This document shows, piece by piece, positions 9,506-17,260 of a DNA stretch of 64,000 nt. Position 1 is the first letter of the stretch, and each line of letters opens with the position of its first letter. The notes beneath the pieces are model-generated. The model was not told the DNA's origin. It saw nothing but the letters and a program-made list of their open reading frames with translations, and did not search any database. This DNA is from Serratia plymuthica NBRC 102599 (GTDB taxonomy: Bacteria; Pseudomonadota; Gammaproteobacteria; Enterobacterales; Enterobacteriaceae), in the NCBI RefSeq assembly GCF_001590925.1, contig NZ_BCTU01000024.1, positions 62,001-126,000 of the forward strand, written 5' to 3'. A program made the translations under genes and the position numbers.

Positions 9506-10125
9506 CAGAGAGTCTCCGCCAGGCTGATTTTACCTACCGCCTGCGTCGTGCCGGCCAGATCCTGGTGCGTGGTCAACAATACCATGCCGCCTTGCTGCGC
9601 ATGTTGCTCAAAAAGGCTAATCAATTCAGCCACGCCTTGTTTATCTATTGCCGTCAACGGTTCATCCAGGATCCACAGTGGGCACTCACTTAACCATAAA
9701 CGCGCCAGCGCGACCCGGCGCTGCTGGCCGGCGGAAAGCTGCACCACCGGCAAATCCTCGTAACCGACCAACCCCACCTGCTCCAGTGCCCGCCAGATGG
9801 CCTGACGATCGGGCGCAGCGCGTACCGCCTGGTAAAATTGCAGGTTCTCGAAGGGCGTCAGCATGGTTTTAATCCCCGGCTGATGGCCGAGGAACAGCAG
9901 ATCCTGATGATAATTCTCACGGTGGCGCAGCGTATTTTGCCCACGCCAGCACACTTCGCCGCTTTCCGGCTGCGCCAACCCGGCCAGAATGCGCAACAGG
10001 CTGGTCTTGCCCGCGCCGTTCGGCCCTTCCACCTGAATAATCTCGCCCGGCTTCACCGTAAAGCTTAACTCGCTAAACAGGGTGCGTTCATCACGGACGC
10101 AGCTCAGACTTTTAGCTTCCAGCAT
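9505..10125 (-). CDS. ccmA: Haem exporter ATP-binding protein CcmA
   Basis: CcmA is the ATPase of the CcmABCD complex. The 206-residue protein carries a Walker A motif ([12 protein letters not shown], about 34-45), the ABC signature [16 protein letters not shown] (about 130-145), Walker B ending in [12 protein letters not shown], and the switch His in LLTTHQ. It is the first gene of the nine-gene leftward operon. The 253-base gap to the divergent yfdC would hold the operon promoter; no clear operator is visible there. Confidence 0.95.
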   Translation of the reverse strand: MLEAKSLSCVRDERTLFSELSFTVKPGEIIQVEGPNGAGKTSLLRILAGLAQPESGEVCWRGQNTLRHRENYHQDLLFLGHQPGIKTMLTPFENLQFYQAVRAAPDRQAIWRALEQVGLVGYEDLPVVQLSAGQQRRVALARLWLSECPLWILDEPLTAIDKQGVAELISLFEQHAQQGGMVLLTTHQDLAGTTQAVGKISLAETL

Positions 10126-10378
10126 CGGGAGAACTCATATTTTTCTTTGGGATAGCGAATCATAGCATAAGGCGCCTGCGGCACGCAGCCCGCCACCGGC
10201 CGCTCGGCTACTCCAATAGGGGTAATATGACGGCCCAGATCAATAATGCGTAGGAAAAACCGACGGCGTTAAACTCTTGTTACTTTTTTCCGCCATTTTC
10301 CGCATTTCTGTCGCGCCGCCCGTGTGCCAACTACGCTTGATAGATAGCCCTGGCGACCTCTGACGGAGAAAGTTAATC

Positions 10379-11308
10379 ATGAGCGACGAACAACCCCGCA
10401 CAACAGCGAATGCCGATGATCCTCTAAAAGTAGAAAGCAAAGAGCACGAACAGGGCAAATCAGAAATCGAGGTAAAAGAAGAGAACCTGCCCTCCCGCGC
10501 GGCGGCGGTGCATGAGCTTATCCGTATGGAAGGTGAAAAAGAGCTGGAACGCGACTGGGTAGCGTTGCTGTGGTCCGCCGTGGCCGCCGGGCTGTCGATG
10601 GGCGCGTCACTGGTGGCGAAAGGCATTTTTCACGCCCGCTTGCCGGACGATCCCAGCCGTTTCTTTATCGAGAATATTGGCTACACCTTCGGCTTTATCA
10701 TTGTGATTATGGCCCGCCAACAGCTGTTTACCGAAAACACCGTCACCGCCGTGTTGCCGATCATGCACAAACCGACGCCGAGAAACTTCCTGATCCTGTT
10801 CCGCCTGTGGGGCGTGGTGCTGCTCGGTAACCTGATTGGCACCGGACTGGCGTCGCTGGCGTTTATCCATATGCCGATTTTCGACGACAATACCCGCAGC
10901 GCCTTCGTCAGCCTGTCGGAAGAGGTGATGAAAAACTCGCCGTCAGAAATGTTCGCCAACGGCATTCTGGCGGGCTGGATCATCGCCACCATGGTGTGGA
11001 TGTTCCCTTCCGCCGGGGCGGCCAAGATTTGGATCATTGTGCTGATGACCTATCTGGTGGCGATCTGCGACCTGACCCATATCGTGGTCGGCTCGGTCGA
11101 GATCCTGTATCTGGTGTTTAGCGGCGCTCTCCCCTGGCAGGAATTTTTCTATCCATTCGCCATTCCGACGCTGGCGGGCAACATTATCGGCGGCACATTT
11201 ATCTTCGCGCTCATCAGCCACGCGCAGATCCGTAACGATATGAGCGTTAAAAACAAGGCGGCGAAGCTGGAGGCGGAAAAAGGGGCCGCCAAGGCGAAAA
11301 AACCGTGA
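10379..11308 (+). CDS. yfdC: YfdC, formate/nitrite-transporter-like inner membrane protein
   Basis: A 309-residue polytopic inner-membrane protein of the formate/nitrite transporter (FNT) superfamily; its substrate is unknown. It has a long charged cytoplasmic N-terminus (about 1-60) and then six membrane helices with glycine and small-residue packing, ending in a Lys/Ala-rich tail (AEKGAAKAKKP). Length and N-terminus resemble E. coli YfdC (310 aa), which is likewise followed by argW. The start ATG at 10379 is preceded by GGAGAAAGTTAATC, a fair ribosome site. It lacks the strict residues of FocA/NirC as far as I can judge by eye, so transport of formate or nitrite should not be assumed. Confidence 0.9.
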   Translation: MSDEQPRTTANADDPLKVESKEHEQGKSEIEVKEENLPSRAAAVHELIRMEGEKELERDWVALLWSAVAAGLSMGASLVAKGIFHARLPDDPSRFFIENIGYTFGFIIVIMARQQLFTENTVTAVLPIMHKPTPRNFLILFRLWGVVLLGNLIGTGLASLAFIHMPIFDDNTRSAFVSLSEEVMKNSPSEMFANGILAGWIIATMVWMFPSAGAAKIWIIVLMTYLVAICDLTHIVVGSVEILYLVFSGALPWQEFFYPFAIPTLAGNIIGGTFIFALISHAQIRNDMSVKNKAAKLEAEKGAAKAKKP

Positions 11309-11437
11309 TCGCAGCCGGGGCTACGTACAAAATTCACCGCATATTGGCGAGGGAATGAGCAAACGCACCGCTAAGCGCTTATTCTGCGGGTAAAAAAAGG
11401 TATACTGCCCCGGCAGCTCAGGTTGCCGGCCCGCAGG

Positions 11438-11512
11438 GTCCCCGTAGTTAAACGGATATAACAAGCCCCTCCTAAGGGCTAGTTACTGGTTCGATTCCAG
11501 TCGGGGACACCA
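11438..11512 (+). tRNA. argW: tRNA-Arg (anticodon CCT)
   Basis: A 75-base cloverleaf with acceptor GTCCCCG pairing with CGGGGAC, anticodon loop CTCCTAA giving CCT, T-loop GGTTCGATTCC and an encoded CCA end. It resembles E. coli argW, which lies in the same place after yfdC. Its 3' end is the integration site of the island that follows; integration leaves the tRNA intact. Confidence 0.96.
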
Positions 11513-11513
11513 T
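11488..11513 (+). repeat. Left attachment repeat (tRNA 3' end)
   Basis: GGTTCGATTCCAGTCG followed by GGGACACCAT: the T-arm, acceptor and CCA of tRNA-Arg. It is repeated at the far end of the island with one G-to-C difference. Confidence 0.88.
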
Positions 11514-11744
11514 TAACCCTTCTAACCACATCAAATATTTCTATAAAAACCTTTTAAACCATCACATTATCTAGCAGCGTCCAATGTTGTTTGGTGAAAT
11601 CCAAACTTCTAATGCGCATAGTTCAAAGTTCTGGTCATACACATTGTGCTACTTACAGACGTATAGCTTGCCGCGCAAAATCCTGGGAGAAGCCTCATAC
11701 AATAAATGAGATAGCCTGCTACTTCTCGTTGTTATTCTTTCCTA

Positions 11745-12195
11745 ACTGAAAGCAAATTGCCTGAGTTTATACGCGCACTCAATGTTCGATTTTGAGAATA
11801 CATTGTGGGAAATGTAAAAGAACGGATGAAAAAGCGCCGCCCTACCTGATGCCGCTTCCAACTCAAGCTTTAGAGATCCTTGAAAAACTAAAAGTACTCA
11901 CAGGGCGCCATTCACTGCTGTTCCCTGGACGAAACGATGCCCGTAAGCCAATGAGTGAAGCTAGCATAAACAAAGTGATCAAGATGCTCGGTTATCATGG
12001 CCGAGCTACTGGGTATGGTTTCCGACATACAGTGAGCACTATTTTGCATGAGTATGGCTTTGAAAGCGTCTGGATTGAAATGCAGTTTGCGCATGTTGAT
12101 AAGAACTAAATTCGAGGAACTTATAGCCATGCGCAATATTTAGAAGGCCGAAAAAAATGTTGCAATTCTACGCAAATAATATACTAAACCCCTAA
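11745..12195 (+). pseudogene. Decayed P4-type tyrosine integrase
   Basis: Remnant of a phage P4-family site-specific recombinase. Pieces matching the family appear in more than one frame: LPEFIRAL (from about 11757), DFENTLWEM (about 11785), KERMKKRRP (about 11815), then an intact stretch from about 11836 with LMPLPTQALEILEKLK, FPGRND, RKPMSEASINKVIK and the catalytic-box text GFRHT...STILHE. A TAA at 12107-12109 falls after AHVDKN, yet the next codons still read IRGTYSHAQYLEGR, so this is an in-frame stop within the gene; a further base loss follows at the A-run at 12151-12157. The N-terminal two thirds are missing. It lies directly after the tRNA, as expected for the enzyme that inserted the island. 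Confidence 0.82.
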
Positions 12196-12887
12196 AAGAT
12201 ATTTAGCCCCCCCAAAGTTTGGGGCATAATTAATATTGATTTTTTTGAAATCGTCACTAATATCATCTAATAATCTAGGTATATTAGATGAATAGTAATC
12301 TTTTGTATTTGATGAGATAAATACTATTGGAGATGTTAACCCTAAACTTCGCAAGTTATCGGCAACATCTAGATAAGTTTCTGTCACAACACAGTCTTTC
12401 ATTGACTCCTTCCCTTTTCTTGACGGCGTTCTAGCACTAGTGACCCTGAGGTAGGCACGTTCTGTAATACCCTTAGCTTGAGGAATAAAATAAGACACAT
12501 CTTTCCACCTTTTTAATATACTCTTTGCTCTAGCTACATGTGCATCTAGATGCCCCACATCTAAATTATTTTGAGAACCAAAAAAGAGGCCACATCATTT
12601 ACACGAATCGCCTGACTCTTAAATTTCACAAGAGATCTTTTTGCCTCATCTTCCACATAGGATTCATTATCATTTAGTTCATGCATCACTTGTTCAGCCA
12701 TTAATAAAATAAGGCCGTTATCCTCCTCTGCTATTCTTAGCAAGTGAAAGCTTGCCTCAACATTACTCTTTGTCACTGTTTCTCTAGTTATATCCCTAAT
12801 AATGTCAAGAAAAGAGCAAGTATCTAAGAGAAAAATAGGCTTCCCCATTTCAGCTAGATTTATAAAATCAATTCTTTTAGTCATCAT
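12184..12887 (-). pseudogene. PIN-domain nuclease gene split by a frameshift
   Basis: Two adjoining open frames, 12561-12887 (108 aa) and 12184-12558 (124 aa), join into one protein of about 234 residues if one base is restored in a run of six T (minus strand, about 12582-12587): the text then reads ASFFGSQNNLDVGHLDAHVARAKS. The product looks like a PIN-domain ribonuclease of the DUF4935 type, with FLLDTCSFLDIIR (first acidic residue), HELNDNE, DCVVTETYLD and VFISSNTKDY supplying the acidic cluster. It follows the 218-aa gene by two bases and is the last gene of the leftward operon. Sequencing error, a real mutation, or programmed slippage on the homopolymer are all possible. Confidence 0.65.
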
Positions 12888-12889
12888 AG

Positions 12890-13546
12890 TTATTTTTCGT
12901 CGTAAGTTTTCAGTAAACCTCGAGCGAACTCATAATTAATAGCTAACTCTCTAGCAATTTCATCAGGCCAACTATCAACCTCAATCAACCAGCGAGATAA
13001 CTGCTCTGCATCTAATGAGGCAGAGGATTTATGAGCATTAATTAGAAACTCATACCAGCGCTGTTCATCTAGTGGGTGTGAAGCGCCTGTGTATTTGTTT
13101 GCCATTCTTAAAAATAAACTCAAAGAATTCGCAGTTGACTCATCCAACCAATCATCAAGTGATTGTGTTTTTGATGAAATAGTCACATTGAACCCTTCTT
13201 CTTTAACTAACGGATAAATAACTTTTTCGTAAAAATCACGAAGTATTAAATTATATTTTTTAATACCTAAATCACCTACATTTTTTGGAACTATATTCGC
13301 GACACGATAACTATTTCCATCTTGCCAAAGTATTAGGCTTGACTCATCTACGTTATCGAAAGGCTCTCTTGAAAAAACGATAACATCCTCATCATCAATA
13401 GCTGCACCTCTTATTTCCCGCTCCTCTTCTATCATATTACTCCAAGGTGCACTAACCTTACTGAGTATTTTTTCACGGGCTGACGATAGGTCAATACTCA
13501 CTTTTATAACTAACTCTTGAAATACTTCTAACCCATCTAATTTCAC
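12890..13546 (-). CDS. Unknown 218-aa island protein upstream of PIN gene
   Basis: I do not recognise this family. It is an acidic soluble protein of 218 residues with no signal peptide or membrane segment. The N-terminal half is mixed alpha/beta (MKLDGLEVFQELVIKV..., DDEDVIVFSREPFDN); the C-terminal half looks helical, with Trp-containing helices (DEQRWYEFLINAHK, LSRWLIEVDSWPDEIAREL). Two bases separate its stop from the PIN gene start, so the two are very likely translated together. An unknown gene placed just ahead of a PIN ribonuclease suggests an antitoxin or inhibitor role, but that is inference from order only. It is AT-rich like its neighbours. Confidence 0.6.
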   Translation of the reverse strand: MKLDGLEVFQELVIKVSIDLSSAREKILSKVSAPWSNMIEEEREIRGAAIDDEDVIVFSREPFDNVDESSLILWQDGNSYRVANIVPKNVGDLGIKKYNLILRDFYEKVIYPLVKEEGFNVTISSKTQSLDDWLDESTANSLSLFLRMANKYTGASHPLDEQRWYEFLINAHKSSASLDAEQLSRWLIEVDSWPDEIARELAINYEFARGLLKTYDEK

Positions 13547-13616
13547 AATATTTCTCCTACTTATAAAACTGAATAAATTTTATACTTTACATATAAGCAT
13601 CAATAGAAGCAGAGTA

Positions 13617-14630
13617 TTACTCAAGAGCTAAAGCATCACCAATGGCATCTTCAAGTAACTCTGCACTTCGTACAATAAACCTTGCTCGTTCGAGAAGCTC
13701 ATCATAGCAAATAATATCGATGTTCTTTAAGTTTCTTCTATAAAGCTCGAAAGTTTTTCTTTTAATAGCCTTTTCTTTTTCATTGCCCTCAATAGAGCCT
13801 AAATTTCCGATAATAAGTATACATTCAGCATCGTGTGTTCTCTCTGAAATTAGCTCACCAGCAGCTGTATAATTATCCCTTTGACTTTCAATTTCCCAAT
13901 TAGCTTTTTGAGCAAGAATCTGACTAACCGCATCTGTCAGTTCACTCGATAGCCTCCAAGAGTCCGCTCTATTTTGTCTATTTACGAATAAATTAGTCTG
14001 AGGTGTTTTTAATTCTACTATTTTAGTAAATCTTGCATCTGACATTAAAAAATCAGCGATGACATCATTGGAACCATTTAAATCCGTATGCGATAAATGC
14101 GCCTCACGTTGTAGAATACTTAAATATTTGTACCTTAGACCATAGCCAAATATCCATTCATTCCTTTCAAAAAACCTTTGCCAATGAGGCTCATTGAAGT
14201 TATCAGGATCGCCATACATTCCTTGGTATTCATTTAGAGCATCTTTTCTTCCTAAAATAGTATTTATATCGTCATTAGTAAGCCGATTACTAATCACGTG
14301 CTGAAGAGCTAAAACAAGTGAAGTGTTATCCGCATGTTCTAATAACTGCATAATCTCTTGATGATTACTGTCAACCTCAACAAAACGTCCCGTAGAGTTG
14401 GAGGTGTCTTCACGGATAACACTATATTGCGAAAGGTATCTATATAATGATCTTAAGTGACCAATCTCTAATTGACAAGTAAATCTAGGCGTGCCTGTAT
14501 TCGAACAATGTGCAAAAAAATTAAAACTCAAATTAGATACATCTCGAGAGTCAGAATCCAGCCCGGATATATTTAACTTTAAATCATTTACACCATCAGT
14601 ACCAATCAAAAAGGAATGGTCAATACTCAT
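13617..14630 (-). CDS. sduA: Shedu-type immune nuclease (SduA, DUF4263)
   Basis: Shedu proteins are anti-phage nucleases with a C-terminal PD-(D/E)XK domain (DUF4263). The 337-residue protein shows the family hallmarks in order: HWQRFFERNEWIFG (149-162), the acidic IADFLM (Asp193), the catalytic VELKTP with Glu206 and Lys208, and the AVSQIL Gln237 helix. Residues 1-130 form a variable N-terminal domain that probably senses the target or regulates the nuclease. The start at 14630 follows the stop of the WYL-like gene by one base. No single-gene Shedu requirement for partners is known to me, so the extra operon genes here may tune or extend it. The family call is by eye. Confidence 0.8.
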   Translation of the reverse strand: MSIDHSFLIGTDGVNDLKLNISGLDSDSRDVSNLSFNFFAHCSNTGTPRFTCQLEIGHLRSLYRYLSQYSVIREDTSNSTGRFVEVDSNHQEIMQLLEHADNTSLVLALQHVISNRLTNDDINTILGRKDALNEYQGMYGDPDNFNEPHWQRFFERNEWIFGYGLRYKYLSILQREAHLSHTDLNGSNDVIADFLMSDARFTKIVELKTPQTNLFVNRQNRADSWRLSSELTDAVSQILAQKANWEIESQRDNYTAAGELISERTHDAECILIIGNLGSIEGNEKEKAIKRKTFELYRRNLKNIDIICYDELLERARFIVRSAELLEDAIGDALALE

Positions 14631-14631
14631 A

Positions 14632-14961
14632 TTACACCTTCGCTATGACATGGGCATAACCGTCCCACAATGGATTATAACGTGCGTCTATAACAAAATT
14701 GGGTTCTGAGTCAATAATACGAACATTGGTTATTTCCGTAATATCAAACATTCTAAAGTCAGGGAAATCTTTTCCCGAATCTGTCACACCAGCAGTTTGT
14801 ACGATATGAACCTTTGTCGACTCACTGCTATCTTTCCTTCTCATTATAAACACAGCATGTGTATTACCAATTCTTTCACCTTGAACCTTACCTTCCTTAT
14901 TATACTCAAATGAAATTGGTTTTCTTTCTTGTATAGCTTGCTGTAATAGCCTTAAAGACAT
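14632..14961 (-). CDS. Small WYL-like domain protein
   Basis: A 109-residue protein whose N-terminus, LLQQAIQERKPISFEYNKEGK, resembles the start of WYL domains (ligand- or nucleic-acid-binding SH3-like modules frequent in defence regulators), followed by GNTHAVFIMRRKDSSE and a C-terminal region FPDFRMFDITEITNVRII typical of the closing strands of such domains. No HTH is present, so it is not a complete WYL transcription factor. It is the first gene of the leftward operon; its stop lies one base from the Shedu start. A regulatory or sensor subunit of the nuclease is possible. The WYL assignment is tentative. Confidence 0.5.
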   Translation of the reverse strand: MSLRLLQQAIQERKPISFEYNKEGKVQGERIGNTHAVFIMRRKDSSESTKVHIVQTAGVTDSGKDFPDFRMFDITEITNVRIIDSEPNFVIDARYNPLWDGYAHVIAKV

Positions 14962-15374
14962 ACTATTTTCCTTATATTATATACTTTGTAAGTAATTAAA
15001 AATCCAATAATAAACATCTGTACTATTATGAAGCTCAACTTACTTTCAATAAATCAACTCAAAGAATAATTGTCAATTAATTTCCAGTTAATACATGGCA
15101 AAATTTGATCTAGGACGGAAACGGCACTACACCGCAACCGCACCCGCCTGCACACTTTGGATCGTAAAAATTTTTCAGTTTTATTTTTCCACAAACCCAA
15201 ACGCCAGCACGTGCCACGTCTGGGCTTCTGAGAAAAATCCCCAACTGAAAAGTTTGAAAAGAATTTCAGTGTTTTTCAGTTGTAGCCTCCAGATACACTA
15301 CCTCAAGAAAAAGTAAAGTATTGATTAAGCTGAATTATTTTATTTTACGCGGAGGTGCAGGGAAAAAATAAAAC
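14962..15374. other. Intergenic DNA between defence operon and IS
   Basis: AT-rich upstream region of the leftward operon, with no convincing gene. A 73-codon plus-strand frame (15095-15316) has no similarity I recognise and no good ribosome site. TTTTTCAGTT-like words recur on both strands around 15173-15290 (ATTTTTCAGTTTT, CAACTGAAAAG, TTTTTCAGTTG), making a loose dyad. The operon promoter should lie near 14962-15060. Confidence 0.5.
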
Positions 15375-15390
15375 TGTAAGTATCCCAGCA

Positions 15391-16251
15391 TTAGTTCCAC
15401 GCACTTTTTGAGAGTTCCGGTTTTTCAGCCATCAGCCGGTACTCTTCCGGCGTCAGGTTATCCAGGGATTCATGGGGTCGCTCACTGTTGTATTCCGTCA
15501 GCCAGCGCTCTGTAATTTCCCGTGCTTCATTCAGTGTTCTGAACAGGTAAAAATCCAGGATTTCTGTCCGGTATGTCCGGTTGAACCGTTCGATAAAAGC
15601 ATTTTGTGTTGGCTTACCCGGCTTGATAAATTCCAGCATCACGCCGTGGTCTTCAGCCCACTGGGCTAAAGCCAGTGATATCAGTTCCGGCCCGTTATCC
15701 ATCCGCATCTTCAGCGGGTAGCCGCGATTTACCACGATCCTGTCCAGCACCCGGACGACGCGTTGCGCCGGGATATTAAGGTCGATTTCTATCGCCAGAG
15801 CTTCACGGTTAAAATCATCCACCACATTGAAGGTCCGGAAGCGTCTGCCGCAGACCAGCGCATCGTGCATAAAATCGATGGACCAGCTCTGGTTTAACGC
15901 TTGCGGCGTCGCCAGTGGTGCTGGATTACGCACTGGCAGCCGCTGTTTTCCCTTACGACGAAAATTCAGTTTCAGCAGGCAGTAAATCCGGTGAACGCGT
16001 TTATGGTTCCAGGTATTGCCCAGCCTGCGCAGCAGCTGGAACAGCTTCTTAAAACCGTAGCGCGGATAGCGTTCTGCCAGTTCAGTCAGCGCATGGATCA
16101 CCGGTTCATCACGCCGGGCATCGGGCTGATAAAAATATACCGTCCTGCTCAGCGATAACGTTCTGCAGGCCTGGCGTAAACTCATGGCAAATTGCGCCGT
16201 CAGATAGCTGACGAGTTCACGCTTTATCGCTGGTTTTAAAGCTTTTTTTCG
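15391..16251 (-). CDS. IS3-family transposase OrfB (DDE domain)
   Basis: The catalytic half of the transposase, made as OrfAB by -1 frameshifting. The frame is open from 16251, where it reads KKALKPAIKRELVSYL before the first ATG (16185). It contains the integrase core: first Asp in SWSIDFMHDALV, second in MRMDNGPELIS, and Glu in NAFIERFNRTYR, the DDE triad, followed by the family text YNSERPHESLDNLTPEEY. No internal stop is seen, so the element may be functional. The stop at 15391 lies 16 bases inside the left end of the element. Confidence 0.9.
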   Translation of the reverse strand, partial: RKKALKPAIKRELVSYLTAQFAMSLRQACRTLSLSRTVYFYQPDARRDEPVIHALTELAERYPRYGFKKLFQLLRRLGNTWNHKRVHRIYCLLKLNFRRKGKQRLPVRNPAPLATPQALNQSWSIDFMHDALVCGRRFRTFNVVDDFNREALAIEIDLNIPAQRVVRVLDRIVVNRGYPLKMRMDNGPELISLALAQWAEDHGVMLEFIKPGKPTQNAFIERFNRTYRTEILDFYLFRTLNEAREITERWLTEYNSERPHESLDNLTPEEYRLMAEKPELSKSAWN

Positions 16252-16502
16252 ATGACGTCTTTAAGTGCCCGGCACTCAAGGCTGAGATCAGCAAACATCT
16301 GTTTGAGGCGTCGGTTTTCATCCTCTAGGTCTTTCATCTTTTTGATATCAGAGGCTTCCATACCGCCATACTTTGCTTTCCAGTTGTAGTACGAGGCTTC
16401 AGATATACCGGCTTCACGGCAGACATCCTTGACGGTACGTCCGGTTTCGACGGACTTCAGAACGGTAATGATCTGGTGTTCGGTGAATCGGGCTTTACGC
16501 AT
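16236..16502 (-). CDS. IS3-family transposase OrfA (HTH)
   Basis: An 88-residue DNA-binding subunit with an HTH (TVKDVCREAGISEASYYNWKAK split as TVKDVCREAGISEAS and YYNWKAK) and a C-terminal leucine-zipper-like coiled coil (DLEDENRRLKQMFADLSLE). I start it at 16502 because GGAG lies 7 bases upstream and the product then begins MRKARFTEHQ, as in related elements; the frame is open from 16523. The sequence AAAAAAG at 16248-16242 (minus strand), just before the stop, is the slippery site for producing OrfAB. Confidence 0.88.
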   Translation of the reverse strand: MRKARFTEHQIITVLKSVETGRTVKDVCREAGISEASYYNWKAKYGGMEASDIKKMKDLEDENRRLKQMFADLSLECRALKDVIEKKL

Positions 16503-16581
16503 GGCGATCTCCTCAGGGGACATAATCAGTATGTCGGAAGATCTCTAAAAGTGAATGGTTCGTTTTGCAGGGATGCTTACA

Positions 16582-17260
16582 AAACCAGCGGCACACAGAA
16601 AGAAAACACAAAAGCCACGCAGGGCGCGGCTTTGTGGGTATTGCAGAAAATAGTCCAACTGAAAAAGGTAGTAAACCAAGCGCTCTTCATGCCTCCGACA
16701 CCTTGGCCTGTAATGGCATTATTGACCCGCCACGTAATTGGTGTGCCCACTCCGCGTAACGATCGCTTTGTGGGATCGGGCCCCCTGGCCTTTGCCTCTT
16801 GTATTACTTTCTCCTGAACCGCTTTAAGCCACCCAATGGTTTCAGCCCGTTGATCTGGTGTGATGCCGCTCATCAAGGTTTGCATTACCTTACCATTCAC
16901 CAATACGCCAGAGCATAAGGTATGGGAAAACGTCACACGTACCCAAGATATCCTCAAAAACCCGGCAATTTACTGTTAAAACTTTCGTCTAAAACAGATT
17001 AAATACCGATAATTTTCTGCGCATGCAGATGCATGGTTTTGCACGCTAGTTTGCACAATTTTAATTCCCTCAAGCGCCAGTGCTGACGCGGCCTCCGCGA
17101 GGTCGTGCAGGTGCATTAAAAGCGACCTGCGAAGCGGGCAGGCGTGGCGCGGATAGCATTGCGCGCACGGATAAAAACGCTATAGTGTTGATCTTATAAA
17201 TCATCAGTGTGCAACATGGTTACATTTTAGCGAAAAAGCTGCGAGAAGAAGGACTCACTC
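16582..17260. other. Island filler with possible prophage/satellite remnants
   Basis: About 680 bases with no gene I can confirm. The minus strand has an open frame from 16957 running into the IS, with ITPDQRAETIGWLKAVQEK, a stretch reminiscent of small helical phage or satellite proteins, but then apparently shifting frame, so I read it as a fragment cut by decay and by the IS. The stretch 17080-17165 is GC-rich with repeated GCGACC/GGTCGT words, unlike the genes beside it, and looks like a different source of DNA. A promoter for the next gene must lie near 17180-17240. Confidence 0.4.

Larger units (their letters stand above)
15375..16581 (-). mobile_element. IS3-family insertion sequence (IS407-like)
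   Basis: A 1207-bp element transcribed leftward. Its ends are imperfect inverted repeats, TGTAAGTATCCCAGCAT at the left and TGTAAGCATCCCTGCAA at the right (read inward). It is flanked on both sides by AAAC (15371-15374 and 16582-16585), a 4-bp target duplication. Inside are orfA and orfB with a slippery A-run between them. Intact ends and target duplication suggest a fairly recent insertion. The exact IS name cannot be given without a database. Confidence 0.85.

Noticed and set aside
15095-15316. 73-codon frame upstream of the IS
   Set aside because: No family resemblance, weak start context, low-complexity composition.
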